A stretch of DNA of 64,000 bases from Lentzea waywayandensis (GTDB lineage Bacteria > Actinomycetota > Actinomycetes > Mycobacteriales > Pseudonocardiaceae): assembly GCF_900115955.1 (NCBI RefSeq), contig NZ_FOYL01000014.1, positions 1-64,000 of the forward strand. Direction: 5' to 3'. Position 1 is the first letter of the stretch. Every line of letters begins with the position of its first letter. A program made the position numbers and the translations under genes. The notes under the pieces were generated by a model. The model ran no database searches, was not told where the DNA came from, and saw only the letters and a list, made by a program, of their open reading frames with translations. This document shows positions 7,634 through 16,477 of this stretch, piece by piece.

Positions 7634-8539
7634 GTGGCACATCTGGGGGTGGCCGACCTCGCGGACATCGCGCAGGCGGCGTACGGCCGGGAACTGAGCG
7701 ACGTGGTCCGCCTGCACGGCGGAACCAAGAAGGGCGTCTACCGCCTGACACTCGACGACGGCACGACGGGCGTCGCCTATGTGTGGCGCGCGACCGAGGA
7801 CTACTGGCCCGCGCACGAGCACGATCCGTTGTTCGGCAACGCGAGCGGGCGCGACCTGTTCCTCACCGCCCACACCGCGCTGTCCGAGGCCGGGGTGTGC
7901 GTGCCGAGGCTGGTGCTGGTCGACCGCGACGTGATCGTGGTCGAGGACCTCGGCGCCGAGTTCCTGGAGAAACTGCTCGACCACGACACCGAGGCACTCG
8001 AACGGCTGTGGGACGACCTCGCGGCCATGCACCAGCGAACCAGCCCGCGTTACGGCCGTCCGAGCGCGCTACAGCCCTTGGACGCGCCGCCGGTGCCGGA
8101 CGTGGTGCTACAACGCGCTCTCGGACATCTGGAAGCCTGTTGCGAACGGGTGCCGCGCATCGCGGCCGAGCGTGACCGCCTGGAAACCCAGCTGCGGCAA
8201 CGGCATTCGGTGATCGAACCGCGCACGGCGTACGGGCTGATCCACGGCGAGCTCGGCCCCGACCACGTGCTCGTGGCCGACGGACGGCCGGTGCTGATCG
8301 ACATCGAGGGCGTGATGTTCTTCGACATCGAGTGGGAACACGTGTTCCTGGAGCTGCGGTTCGGCCCGCACTACCGGCCGGTCGCCGGGCTCGATCCGGC
8401 GCGGACGTCGTTCTACCGGCTGGCGCAGCACCTGTCCCTCGTGGAGGGTCCGCTTCGCCTGCTGGACGGCGACTTCCCGCACCGGGACGCGATGCGGGAG
8501 ATCGCCGAGCACAACGTCGAACGCGTGTTGGTCTGCTAG
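7634..8539 (+). CDS. Aminoglycoside-phosphotransferase-fold protein with altered catalytic motif
   Basis: A 301-residue protein of the APH/choline-kinase fold from GTG 7634. The N-lobe has GGTKKGVYRLTL and IVVEDLG. The Brenner-type loop usually reads HGDxxxxN, but here is HGELGPDHV (residues 204-212), with Glu in place of the catalytic Asp. The metal-binding DFD/E element is replaced by DIEG (223-226). It may phosphorylate a small hydroxylated molecule with altered chemistry or be a pseudokinase; antibiotic resistance should not be assumed. The stop TAG lies in a CTAG shared with a possible insertion-sequence scar. Confidence 0.75.
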   Translation: MAHLGVADLADIAQAAYGRELSDVVRLHGGTKKGVYRLTLDDGTTGVAYVWRATEDYWPAHEHDPLFGNASGRDLFLTAHTALSEAGVCVPRLVLVDRDVIVVEDLGAEFLEKLLDHDTEALERLWDDLAAMHQRTSPRYGRPSALQPLDAPPVPDVVLQRALGHLEACCERVPRIAAERDRLETQLRQRHSVIEPRTAYGLIHGELGPDHVLVADGRPVLIDIEGVMFFDIEWEHVFLELRFGPHYRPVAGLDPARTSFYRLAQHLSLVEGPLRLLDGDFPHRDAMREIAEHNVERVLVC

Positions 8540-8556
8540 TGGCGTGTCGCTGCTAG
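8536..8556. repeat. CTAG-bounded 21-bp sequence similar to the IS630-type end
   Basis: CTAG occurs at both 8536-8539 and 8553-8556, enclosing GTGGCGTGTCGCT. The first 18 bases match the inward-reading end of the IS630-type element at 346-329 at 16 positions. The two CTAGs supply the stop codons of the convergent phosphotransferase and fucosidase genes. It may be a footprint left by excision or a solo terminus. Chance similarity cannot be excluded. Confidence 0.35.
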
Positions 8557-10682
8557 ATCTCCAGGTAGTCGAGGTTGGGGCCGCCGTTAGCGGTGGTCGC
8601 GGCCGCGCGGACGGTGTTGTCACCGGCCTCCAGGTTCAGCGTCACGGTCACCGGTTGCCAGGTCGTCCACGCCCCGGTGCCCGCGAACGCCTGCTCGTCG
8701 ACCGCGAGCTGCCCGTTGACCGAGATGTCCAGCGGCCGGTTCACCGTCGTGCCGTTGGCGAACCGCAGCGTCACCTGGCGCGGCCCGGCGGTCTCGGCAC
8801 GCACCGTGAACTCGACCGCGGAGCCGGAGACGTTGTCGTAGTTGACGAATCCGGTGCCGGAGAAGCCGGCGTGGTTGGACTCCACGACTCCCTGGGTGAG
8901 CGTGCCGTTCTCGGCCTCGTACCGCGACTCCGGCGTCGGCACGCCCGCTCCTGGATAGGCCGAGCCGAGCCACGCCTCGTCGATCCGCAGCTGCGCCTTG
9001 CCCTGCGTGGACGTCTTCTCCACCCGGATGTGCCGCGCGGTCGTGTTCGCGGGAAGGTCGATGAACTGCACACCGCGATGGTTGGCCAGCGATCCGGACT
9101 TGACGTTCGTCCAGTTGGACCCGTCGCTGGACGTGTAGACGTTGTAGTTCTTGACGCGCGCGGAGTTCGATGACGGGTAGGTGGTGGAGTCCTCGCGCTG
9201 GTTGAGCGCGACGTACGAGACCTTCTTCGCCGCACCCAGGTCGAAGCGCAGCGACACGGTGCCCGCACCCGTTGCGTCCCAATAGGTCTGGTAGTTGCCG
9301 TCGGCGGCGTGGGAGGCCGGGTGGCCGGAACCCGCGGCCGACGCGCTCATCGTGTACGACGAGGCCGGGATGATCCCCTCACGCCCGGCGGTCTCGACCT
9401 TGAACACCGTGTCGTACTGGTCCCAGTTCGAGATGCCGCTGAGCGTGATCGTGCCACCGGCCTGCGACCAGCTCACCGCCGCGCCCGTGCGCAGGTTCGT
9501 GACACGGCTGACCTTGTACCCGTTGTCGCGCACCTTCAACGTGCTGCCGGACGGCTTGGTGAGCACGTGCACGTAGTGGTTCTGCGGGTTGGTCTTGGAG
9601 ACGGTCGTGACGCCGTGGGCGCCGTCGTTCCAGAAGCCCGGTTTGAGCCCACCGTTGAGGTAACCGCCGCCGTACGTGCCGCCGATCGACTCCCAGACGT
9701 CGCCGAGGTAGGTGTTCGTGAAGTTGTTGAAGGCGGCCTGGTTCGAGGGGAACTTGCCGTTGACCATCGCGGTCTCGGCCATCAACGCCTTGACGTCACT
9801 GCCCGCGTTGGTGATCAGGCGTCCCAGCGTCAGCTTGTAGTCGACGGCGGAGTTCGAGCCGGAGTACCACCACGCGCCGCTGCTCGGGAGCTTGAAGCAC
9901 GCCTCGATCAGCCGTGGCGCCGCCGTGTAGACCGCCTGCGGGTAGTCGTAGTTCGGCGTCATGCCGGTCTTCTGCTCGTTGCTGATCGTGTCCATGATCG
10001 CGGTGTCCTCGTTGTTGTTGCTGAGGACCATGTCCGGCCGATCGCGCCGGATCCGTTCGTACAGGCCGTTCTGCTCCCAGTACGCGTTGTCGTTGTCGAT
10101 CCAGAACCCGGCGAGCTTCGGGTAGCGCGCCATGACCTCGACGAAGTTGTCGTAGCTGAACTGCCCGAACCCCGGCCGCTCCTGGAGGTTCACCGACTTG
10201 CCCTTGTACTTCGAGTAGGCGGCCGAGTCGAGCCACTCGTGCCCGCCCTCGTCGTGCCACTGCGGGTCGTCGGTCATGTAGTTGATGACCTTGAGCCCCT
10301 CCGCGGAAGCGGCCTCGATGAGCTCGCCGAGGAAGTCGCGCTTGGTCGAGCAACTGCCGGGGACGGCGGACGGCCACGCCCGCGCGTAGCCCAGCCGCGA
10401 GTGGAACGACGCCAGCACGAGGTACTGCGCGTGCAGCTTCTTCGCCTCGTCGACCCAGTACTGCGCACTCCACCCGCCGCCCGTGACGGCGGCTTCCCAG
10501 GCGCTGCAACTGGTGTAGCCAGGACTCGTCCGCATCCCCCAGTGCAGGAACAGGCCGGACGTGGACGCCCGCAGCCAGTCCTGCCGCGGATGCAGCACCT
10601 CGGCGCGCGCCGGAGTGCTCACGCCTGCAACGAGTAGAACGGCGGTCATCAACACGCCGAGACGACGCAATGTTTTGCGCAC
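8553..10682 (-). CDS. Secreted alpha-L-fucosidase-like glycoside hydrolase with two carbohydrate-binding modules
   Basis: A 709-residue exported enzyme. An N-terminal signal peptide (RRLGVLMTAVLLVAG...PARA, about 1-27) precedes a GH29-like catalytic barrel (about 30-420; HWGM, LASFHSRLG, GFWIDNDNAYWEQ, the last resembling the nucleophile strand). Next come a discoidin/F5-8C (CBM32-like) module (about 440-580; SHAADGNYQTYWDATG) and a C-terminal CBM35/CBM6-like module (about 588-709; RYEAENGTL to LDYLEI). It probably releases fucose or related sugars outside the cell. It stands alone, with a palindrome in its promoter region. The exact GH family needs a profile search. Confidence 0.8.
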   Translation of the reverse strand: MRKTLRRLGVLMTAVLLVAGVSTPARAEVLHPRQDWLRASTSGLFLHWGMRTSPGYTSCSAWEAAVTGGGWSAQYWVDEAKKLHAQYLVLASFHSRLGYARAWPSAVPGSCSTKRDFLGELIEAASAEGLKVINYMTDDPQWHDEGGHEWLDSAAYSKYKGKSVNLQERPGFGQFSYDNFVEVMARYPKLAGFWIDNDNAYWEQNGLYERIRRDRPDMVLSNNNEDTAIMDTISNEQKTGMTPNYDYPQAVYTAAPRLIEACFKLPSSGAWWYSGSNSAVDYKLTLGRLITNAGSDVKALMAETAMVNGKFPSNQAAFNNFTNTYLGDVWESIGGTYGGGYLNGGLKPGFWNDGAHGVTTVSKTNPQNHYVHVLTKPSGSTLKVRDNGYKVSRVTNLRTGAAVSWSQAGGTITLSGISNWDQYDTVFKVETAGREGIIPASSYTMSASAAGSGHPASHAADGNYQTYWDATGAGTVSLRFDLGAAKKVSYVALNQREDSTTYPSSNSARVKNYNVYTSSDGSNWTNVKSGSLANHRGVQFIDLPANTTARHIRVEKTSTQGKAQLRIDEAWLGSAYPGAGVPTPESRYEAENGTLTQGVVESNHAGFSGTGFVNYDNVSGSAVEFTVRAETAGPRQVTLRFANGTTVNRPLDISVNGQLAVDEQAFAGTGAWTTWQPVTVTLNLEAGDNTVRAAATTANGGPNLDYLEI

Positions 10683-10753
10683 GAGCCAGCCTCCTGGTGG
10701 ACGCTCCCTGCGGCGGTAGGAAGACGTGCTCGGTGTTACCCGGACAGGTTTAC

Positions 10754-10765
10754 GCCTCCCGAGGC
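10754..10765. promoter_or_regulatory. Palindrome upstream of the fucosidase-like gene
   Basis: GCCTCCCGAGGC is a 12-base sequence with perfect 5-base arms around CC, about 70 bp upstream of the fucosidase-like start, in the only gap that can hold its promoter (10683-10844). It could be an operator of a sugar-responsive repressor. This rests on position and symmetry only. The rest of the gap shows no gene. Confidence 0.3.
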
Positions 10766-10844
10766 CTCAGATTCAAGAGTTCATCGGAGGTCTGACGTGG
10801 TTACATGGTCGAAGGGGGAACAAATTGCCCCAATGAGCCGATGT

Positions 10845-13025
10845 CTAGCGCTCGTCTCGCTTGAAGAGCCGGCCGATCCCGGTGACCAGGCAGACCGCGA
10901 GCACCCAGCCCAGGACGGTGAACGCGAGCGACGCCCACCTCGCACCGTGCAACGGCACCCAGAGCTGGCTGTGTTCGAGGCTCATGATCGGCAGGAGCAG
11001 GTCGACCGTGTACAGCCACGGATCGAACCAGTGCGGATCGAGGTGGGGCCTGGCCTTGGCGAAGTTGTCCGCGTCCTGCCGGAGCAGGTGAAAGACGAAG
11101 CCGCCCACCAACGTGAGCGCCCCGAGGCACCACAGGATCCGCAGCGGCCGATAGCCATATCCGACGGTCGGACTGAGCAACCACCACACCGACCTGTGCA
11201 GCCTGCCGAAGAACCCGCTCAAAGACCGGCGCCGGGCGTCCTCCTTGGCCATCAGCACATCCGTCGCCTCGTCGTGCTGACCGGCACTCGCATAGGTGGC
11301 GGCGAGTTGCAGATAGACCTGCGGAACATACCGATGGTTGTCCCGCAGCCACCTAAGGCGCTTGTTCAACTCCATCGAGTTCTCGCGAAGTGCGCCGTAG
11401 ACAAACCCGTCGAGCGTGCTGCCGGCCGACCAGTCGTTCTCGCTGTCGCCGAAAGACCCTGCCTGCGCCTGGCGCAGGTCGATCCGGCCCGCAGGCCGCT
11501 CAGCGAACTTGAACCGCAACGCCCCTCGAACCTGGGTGCCCCTGAGCTTCAGCGCCTTCCTTCCCCGCAGGAGGGCCTTGTGGAAGGTGAGCTCGGAACC
11601 GATCCGCGCGTCACACATCCGCACGCGTCCGCTCGCCCGGACCTTGTCGAAGATCACGGAGTGGCCGACCTTCACCCGGTCGCACCGCACCGCGTCCTCG
11701 CCGTGCTCCAGCTCCGCTCCAGTGAAGTCGATCTTCCCCTCGACCGACGCGCCCGCGAGGTCGACCTTGCCGTGCGCGACGAAAACCTTGCACAGTTTGA
11801 TGTCCCGGACCACGTCGACACCGCGGGCGATCAACGCCTCTCCGTCGTCGCTGTCGAACCGCCCGCCCGAACAGTCGAGATCGCCTCCGATGTGCGCGTC
11901 GCTGAGCACAACCCGCCCTTGTGCACGGAAACGCTCGTCGCCCCGGACGGAGAGACTGAGATCGCTGCTCACCTTGAGCCCGAAGGCGTTCATCGCCACG
12001 CCGCGCTCGTTCTCGAGGTGTGCGCCCTGCGCACCCAGCAGACCGTCGACTCGCGCCCCGGCCAGGCGAAGCTCACCGCGCACGACCGTGCCTTCGCGTA
12101 GAACTAGGTTCAGGGAGGTCAGCGAGCGGGTGAGGTTGATGGCCACGCCGCCGGGGTTGGAGAACTCGCCGCCGGTGAGCTTCAACCAGCCACCGAATCG
12201 GCTGCCGACCATGTTCATCTCGCCGTCGACGACGCAGCCCGCGGAGAACTCCGCTTCCTGCCCCACAGTCATCCCGCCCGCGAGCAGCGCGATCCTGCCG
12301 GGACTGAGGAATCGCGCTCCGTCGCAGATCAGGCGTCCGGCGATGGTGGCACCGCTCAGGATCACGTCGCCCTCTGCCGTGAACCCGTCTCGCCAGAAGA
12401 CGTGCTCGTCCACGGTGAGAGTGCTCAGTTGCAACGCCACTTCCCCCTCGGGATTGCGGAACGTCGCGCCCTCGCAGATGAACTGGCCACCGATGTGAGC
12501 GCCGATCATGCGCGTCAGCCCGGTCACCCTGAACCGGCCCGAGCAATAGACGTCCAGCTCCACTCGCAGCCCGTCCGCCTTGAACGCACCGTCCGCCGGT
12601 CCGTCGATCACGCAGTCGACCATGTCCAACTGCCCGGCCACGTGGGCACCCGTCAACCGCAGGCAACCGTTGATCACACAGTCGCGCAACGCCAGCCCGT
12701 CGTGAAGCCGGACCTGGGAGGCACGCAGTCCGGGCAGCCGGCAGTCCGCGAAGTAGAGGCCCGCCACGGTCGCTTGTTCGAAGTTCGGCGCATGCTCGAA
12801 CGTGCATCGTTCGAACTCGACGGGGAAGCCGACCTCACCAGCCTCCACGTCGAGTTCGCCGACGACGACAACGTCGTGCAGGGTGAGTTTGCGTGGGCGG
12901 GAGCCCACGCCACGCAGCAGTTGCGTGCCGAGGAACTCGGCGCCGATCTCTCGGCCGGCGCCGGCGAACTCGACCCGGCCCAGCTCGTCCATGGCGTTGA
13001 ACAGTTCTGTCTCCGCTGGCGTCAT
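10845..13025 (-). CDS. Large beta-helix (pentapeptide/polymer-like) protein with C-terminal membrane segments
   Basis: A 726-residue protein from ATG 13025 (GAGGAG about ten bases upstream). Residues about 30-580 consist of some twenty degenerate repeats of the form GA.v.G.l.c.g..l, with alternating hydrophobics, as in right-handed beta-helices. Actinomycete homologues are often loosely named membrane-associated oxidoreductase, although no cofactor motif is visible. The C-terminus has two transmembrane segments (PLRILWCLGALTLVGGFVF and FTVLGWVLAVCLVTGIG). It is divergent from a ROK regulator. The function is unknown; it may be a membrane-anchored scaffold. Confidence 0.75.
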   Translation of the reverse strand: MTPAETELFNAMDELGRVEFAGAGREIGAEFLGTQLLRGVGSRPRKLTLHDVVVVGELDVEAGEVGFPVEFERCTFEHAPNFEQATVAGLYFADCRLPGLRASQVRLHDGLALRDCVINGCLRLTGAHVAGQLDMVDCVIDGPADGAFKADGLRVELDVYCSGRFRVTGLTRMIGAHIGGQFICEGATFRNPEGEVALQLSTLTVDEHVFWRDGFTAEGDVILSGATIAGRLICDGARFLSPGRIALLAGGMTVGQEAEFSAGCVVDGEMNMVGSRFGGWLKLTGGEFSNPGGVAINLTRSLTSLNLVLREGTVVRGELRLAGARVDGLLGAQGAHLENERGVAMNAFGLKVSSDLSLSVRGDERFRAQGRVVLSDAHIGGDLDCSGGRFDSDDGEALIARGVDVVRDIKLCKVFVAHGKVDLAGASVEGKIDFTGAELEHGEDAVRCDRVKVGHSVIFDKVRASGRVRMCDARIGSELTFHKALLRGRKALKLRGTQVRGALRFKFAERPAGRIDLRQAQAGSFGDSENDWSAGSTLDGFVYGALRENSMELNKRLRWLRDNHRYVPQVYLQLAATYASAGQHDEATDVLMAKEDARRRSLSGFFGRLHRSVWWLLSPTVGYGYRPLRILWCLGALTLVGGFVFHLLRQDADNFAKARPHLDPHWFDPWLYTVDLLLPIMSLEHSQLWVPLHGARWASLAFTVLGWVLAVCLVTGIGRLFKRDER

Positions 13026-13332
13026 GTCGCGCGCACTCCTCTGCCGCGACCGCGTCCGCCAAGCGCGATCTGGTGTGCAGGGTAAGTCAGACCTGGACGG
13101 GCGCTTGTTAGCCGATGAGCGAACGTTCACCTGTTCAGCGGCATGTCTCACCACGTGAACGCCCTTGGCCGCGGCAGCGGGCGGATGTCAGCATCGGAGA
13201 CATGTCCCAGGCATCCGTGCTCAGCACGCGCCGTCACGTCGACCTCCGTCGGCAGGCGAGCGCGATCTGTGCGGTGCCCGCCTTCGCCTGACCGGAGATC
13301 AGACGAGCCCCTGCGAGAAGGGGAGGGACCGC
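13026..13332. promoter_or_regulatory. Divergent intergenic region, beta-helix protein / ROK regulator
   Basis: This is the only gap of more than 300 bases in the window. It contains a perfect GAACGTTC palindrome at 13121-13128, a purine-rich GGGAGGG ribosome site before the ROK start, and no convincing reading frame or RNA structure. Both divergent promoters must lie here. Confidence 0.35.
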
Positions 13333-14448
13333 ATGAGCCGCACCGCCGCCACCGTGCTCAGGTCCGTGCTGGACCACGGACCCGTCGCGCGCAGCACCAT
13401 CGCGCGCCTCACCGGGCTGAGCGCCGCGACCGTCACGAAGCAGTACGCCGAACTGGCCGAACGCGGGCTGGTGCGCGAGGTCGACACCCGCGTTCCGCGC
13501 GTGACGATCGGGCGGCCGCACGTGCCGGTGGACATCGACGTGGACCGGCACGTGGTGTGCGGCGTCCACATCGCTTACGGGCACACGACTTTGGCGCTCG
13601 TCGACCTGCGCGGGCGGGTGCTCGCGCAGGAACGCGAGCCGCACGACCGGCCGGCGCCGGACTGGGCGCTGCGGCGGATCGCCGAGCGGGTGCCCGCGTT
13701 CCTGCGCAGGCACGACCGCGTGCCGATCGGCGTCGGGGTCGCCACCGGCGGACGGGTGGACGACGGCGCGATCGTCGAGCACAGCCAGCTCGGCTGGAAG
13801 GACGTGCGCGCCAAGGAGTTTCTGACCACAGCGCTCGACACGGCGGTTCAGGTCGAGTCGCACTCGAGGGCACTCGCGCGGGCCGAGCAGCTCTTCGGGG
13901 CTGACCCCAGAGCCCGCACCAGCCTGGTGCACCTGTTCGTGGGCAACGTGGTCGACGCGGCCATCGTCACCGGCGGCGGCGTGCACAGCGGGCCGGGTGG
14001 TGCGGCGGGTGAGATCGCGCACCTCCGGCTGCGCCACGACGACACGCCCTGTCCCTGCGGGCGGCGCGGGTGTCTTCAGGCCGCGACGTCGAACCGGACG
14101 CTCGCGGAACGGGCCGCGCGGGCCGGGATCACCGCGGAACCGTCGCTGGACCTGCTGATCGAGGTCGGCCGGCAGGGGGATCCGCGCGCGATCGAGCTGT
14201 TCCGGCGACGGTCGAGACTCGTCGGGCAGGCCGCGCGACTGCTGCTCGACGTGATCAACCCGGACGTGCTCGTGGTCGTGGAGGCCGGCGCGATCCTCAT
14301 TCCCGGATGCTGGGAGGAATTGACATCGGAAATCGGCGAACGTAGTGGCGACGTCATTCAGACGAGTTTCGGCAGTGACGTTCTGAGCGTCGCCGCCGGA
14401 AGTGTCGTGCTCAGTGAGATCTACGGTGGCCCGACTTATTTTCCCTGA
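13333..14448 (+). CDS. ROK-family transcriptional regulator
   Basis: A 371-residue ROK (repressor, ORF, kinase) protein from ATG 13333, preceded by GGGAGGG. A winged-helix domain (about 1-65; STIARLTGLSAATVTKQYAEL) is followed by the actin-like ROK domain. The zinc-binding signature is CPCGRRGCLQA, but the phosphate-binding segment is poorly conserved, so it is more likely a regulator than a kinase. It lies 44 bp upstream of, and in the same direction as, the sulfonate operon. The link is unusual, because ROK regulators normally answer to sugars. An 8-bp inverted repeat spans its stop codon. Confidence 0.85.
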   Translation: MSRTAATVLRSVLDHGPVARSTIARLTGLSAATVTKQYAELAERGLVREVDTRVPRVTIGRPHVPVDIDVDRHVVCGVHIAYGHTTLALVDLRGRVLAQEREPHDRPAPDWALRRIAERVPAFLRRHDRVPIGVGVATGGRVDDGAIVEHSQLGWKDVRAKEFLTTALDTAVQVESHSRALARAEQLFGADPRARTSLVHLFVGNVVDAAIVTGGGVHSGPGGAAGEIAHLRLRHDDTPCPCGRRGCLQAATSNRTLAERAARAGITAEPSLDLLIEVGRQGDPRAIELFRRRSRLVGQAARLLLDVINPDVLVVVEAGAILIPGCWEELTSEIGERSGDVIQTSFGSDVLSVAAGSVVLSEIYGGPTYFP

Positions 14449-14458
14449 GCGGAAAATA
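14437..14458. promoter_or_regulatory. Perfect 8-bp inverted repeat before the sulfur operon
   Basis: TATTTTCC at 14437-14444 and GGAAAATA at 14451-14458 are perfect inverted copies separated by CTGAGC. The element is strikingly AT-rich for this genome. It overlaps the ROK stop codon and lies 35 bp upstream of the dioxygenase ATG, where an operator for the operon would be expected. A hairpin terminator of the ROK gene is the alternative, although a T-run is missing. Confidence 0.5.
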
Positions 14459-14492
14459 GACATCGCCAGCCCCTGAACTGCACGCTTGTCTC

Positions 14493-15452
14493 ATGACCTC
14501 AGTTCAGGAAAAGACCATCACGGTCAAGCCGATCGCCGGGCACATCGGCGCGGAAATCTCGGGTATCGACATTTCTCGGCCGCTCCGAGCAGCAGAGCTG
14601 GAAACGGTTCACAAGGCGCTGCACGCCCACAAGGTGATTTTCTTCCGCGACCAGGATCTGGACCACGCGAGCCAGATCGCGTTCGGCCGCCAGTTCGGCG
14701 AGCTCACCTACGCCCACCCGCACGACGACGCCCCGCCGACCGGTTTCCCGGAGATCTTCACGATCGACCCGCGCCGGTACGAGGAGCGCTACGGCAAGGA
14801 CTTCAAGCAGCAGAACCAGAAGCGCCAGTACAGCTACTTCTCCGGCTGGCACACCGACGTCACCGCCGCGGTGAACCCGCCGGCCGCGTCGATCCTGCGC
14901 GCCGAGGTGGTGCCGGAGGTTGGCGGCGACACGACGTGGACGAACCTCGTCGCCGCGTACAACGGACTCTCCGCGCCGATCAAGTCCTTTGTGGACGGCC
15001 TGCGGGCCGAGCACCGCTACGGCGGTTCGGTGAAGGTCGCGGACGGCGCGTACGCCAAGCGCGTCAACGACAACCTGCTGGTCGCCGAACACCCGGTCGT
15101 GCGCGTGCATCCCGTCACCGGCGAGAAGGGCCTGTTCGTCAACCCCGGCTTCACGAGCCACGTCGTCGGCGTCTCCCCCAGCGAGAGCAAGGCGATTCTG
15201 GACCTGCTGTACGCCGAGCTGACCCGGCCCGAGTACACCGTGCGGTTCCGCTGGGAGCCGGGCAGCGTCGCGTTCTGGGACAACCGCGCCACCGCCCACC
15301 TCGCGCCGCGCGACCTGGAGCACCTCGACGTCCAGCGCACCCTGCACCGCGTCACGCTCATCGGCGACACCCCGGTGGGGCCGGACGGGCGCGAGTCCAC
15401 GCTGCTCGCGGGCCGCCCGTTCACCGCCGACCACGCCGTGGTGGTGGACTGA
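14493..15452 (+). CDS. TauD/TfdA-family Fe(II)/2-oxoglutarate dioxygenase
   Basis: A 319-residue dioxygenase of the TauD/AtsK type, which releases sulfite or sulfate from sulfonates or alkyl sulfates using 2-oxoglutarate and oxygen. The iron triad is HxD at H120/D122 (SGWHTD) and H269 (RATAHLAPRD), with the 2-oxoglutarate-binding Arg at 282 or 286 (RTLHRVTLIGD). The length is typical of AtsK-like enzymes. It is the first gene of a five-gene operon with an SsuABC-type transporter. Its stop overlaps the start of the next gene by one base. Confidence 0.92.
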   Translation: MTSVQEKTITVKPIAGHIGAEISGIDISRPLRAAELETVHKALHAHKVIFFRDQDLDHASQIAFGRQFGELTYAHPHDDAPPTGFPEIFTIDPRRYEERYGKDFKQQNQKRQYSYFSGWHTDVTAAVNPPAASILRAEVVPEVGGDTTWTNLVAAYNGLSAPIKSFVDGLRAEHRYGGSVKVADGAYAKRVNDNLLVAEHPVVRVHPVTGEKGLFVNPGFTSHVVGVSPSESKAILDLLYAELTRPEYTVRFRWEPGSVAFWDNRATAHLAPRDLEHLDVQRTLHRVTLIGDTPVGPDGRESTLLAGRPFTADHAVVVD

Positions 15453-16477
15453 TGCTGACCCGGCGTTCCCTGTTGCTCGGCCTCGCGGCTCTCGGTGCCG
15501 CGGGGTGCTCCGCGGGCAACGGCACCACCACGCAGCAGGTCCTCGGCGACCTGCCCACGACGGCCCCGCCGCCGGACACCAAGCTCACGATCTCCATCCG
15601 CACCACGCTCAAGCAGCTGGAAGCATCGGGTGAGCTGGGCAAGCTCCCGTTCCAGGTCACCGACTGGCCCAACATCCAGGCAGGCCCGGACGTGATCCAG
15701 GCGTTCCGCGCGAAGTCCGTCGATCTCGGCGCCAACGCGGGCATCCCGCCGATCCAGGCGCAGGCGACCAAGCTCGCCACGAAGATCGTCGCGGTCGGCG
15801 AGCGCGACAAGCCCCTCTACACCTATGCCACCAAGCCAGGTTCGCCGATCAAGTCCCTGAACGACTTCAAGGGCAAGAAGATCGCGTTCAGCCAGGGCCA
15901 GGCTCAGGGCGTGGTCGTGCTGCGCACGCTCAAGGAGCTCGGGCTCAAGATCACCGACGTCGAGCTGATCCCGTTGACCAGCAACCAGTTCCTCACGGCG
16001 GTGCAGGCGGGACAGGTCGACGTCGCGGTGCTGGCCGAACCGCAGCTCACCAAGTACCTCGGCCAGTACCCGGACGCGCGGGCGATCGAGATGAAGTCCG
16101 TCGACCTGCTCACGGTCCTGTGGGCGCCGGTCGAGGTGCTCAACGACCCGGCGAAGCTCGCCGCGATCAAGGCGTTCATCCCGTTCTGGGCCCGTGGAAC
16201 CGTGTGGAGCTACGAGAACCCGGACAAGTGGGTCGACCACTACTACGTGAAGGACCAGAACGTCTCCAAGGCCGACGGTGACCGGATCGTGCGGTCCCAG
16301 CCACCGCTGACCTTCCCGACGAACTGGGACCGCGCGGTCCAGTGGGAGCAGGAGACCGCGGACCTGCTGGCAGAAGGCGGTTTCGTGCCGAGGTTCGACG
16401 TGACCGAGCTGTTCGACCGGCGGTTCGAGAAGGTCGCCGCCGAGGCCGTGGACGCCAAGTACCGGAGCCGGACATGA
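15452..16477 (+). CDS. ABC transporter substrate-binding lipoprotein, sulfonate/nitrate/taurine type
   Basis: A 341-residue periplasmic-type binding protein (SsuA/TauA family). The signal peptide has an RR pair (residues 4-5) and a lipobox ending GAAGC at Cys19, so it should be a membrane-anchored lipoprotein, possibly exported by Tat. The body shows the NMT1/THI5-like fold (RAKSVDLGANAGIPP, GKKIAFSQGQAQG). It should deliver organosulfur compounds to the permease encoded next. The start overlaps the dioxygenase stop and the stop overlaps the permease start as ATGA. Confidence 0.9.
   Translation: MLTRRSLLLGLAALGAAGCSAGNGTTTQQVLGDLPTTAPPPDTKLTISIRTTLKQLEASGELGKLPFQVTDWPNIQAGPDVIQAFRAKSVDLGANAGIPPIQAQATKLATKIVAVGERDKPLYTYATKPGSPIKSLNDFKGKKIAFSQGQAQGVVVLRTLKELGLKITDVELIPLTSNQFLTAVQAGQVDVAVLAEPQLTKYLGQYPDARAIEMKSVDLLTVLWAPVEVLNDPAKLAAIKAFIPFWARGTVWSYENPDKWVDHYYVKDQNVSKADGDRIVRSQPPLTFPTNWDRAVQWEQETADLLAEGGFVPRFDVTELFDRRFEKVAAEAVDAKYRSRT

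Noticed and set aside
7634..8539. Aminoglycoside resistance gene
   Set aside because: Only the fold matches; the catalytic loop is changed and there is no resistance-gene context.
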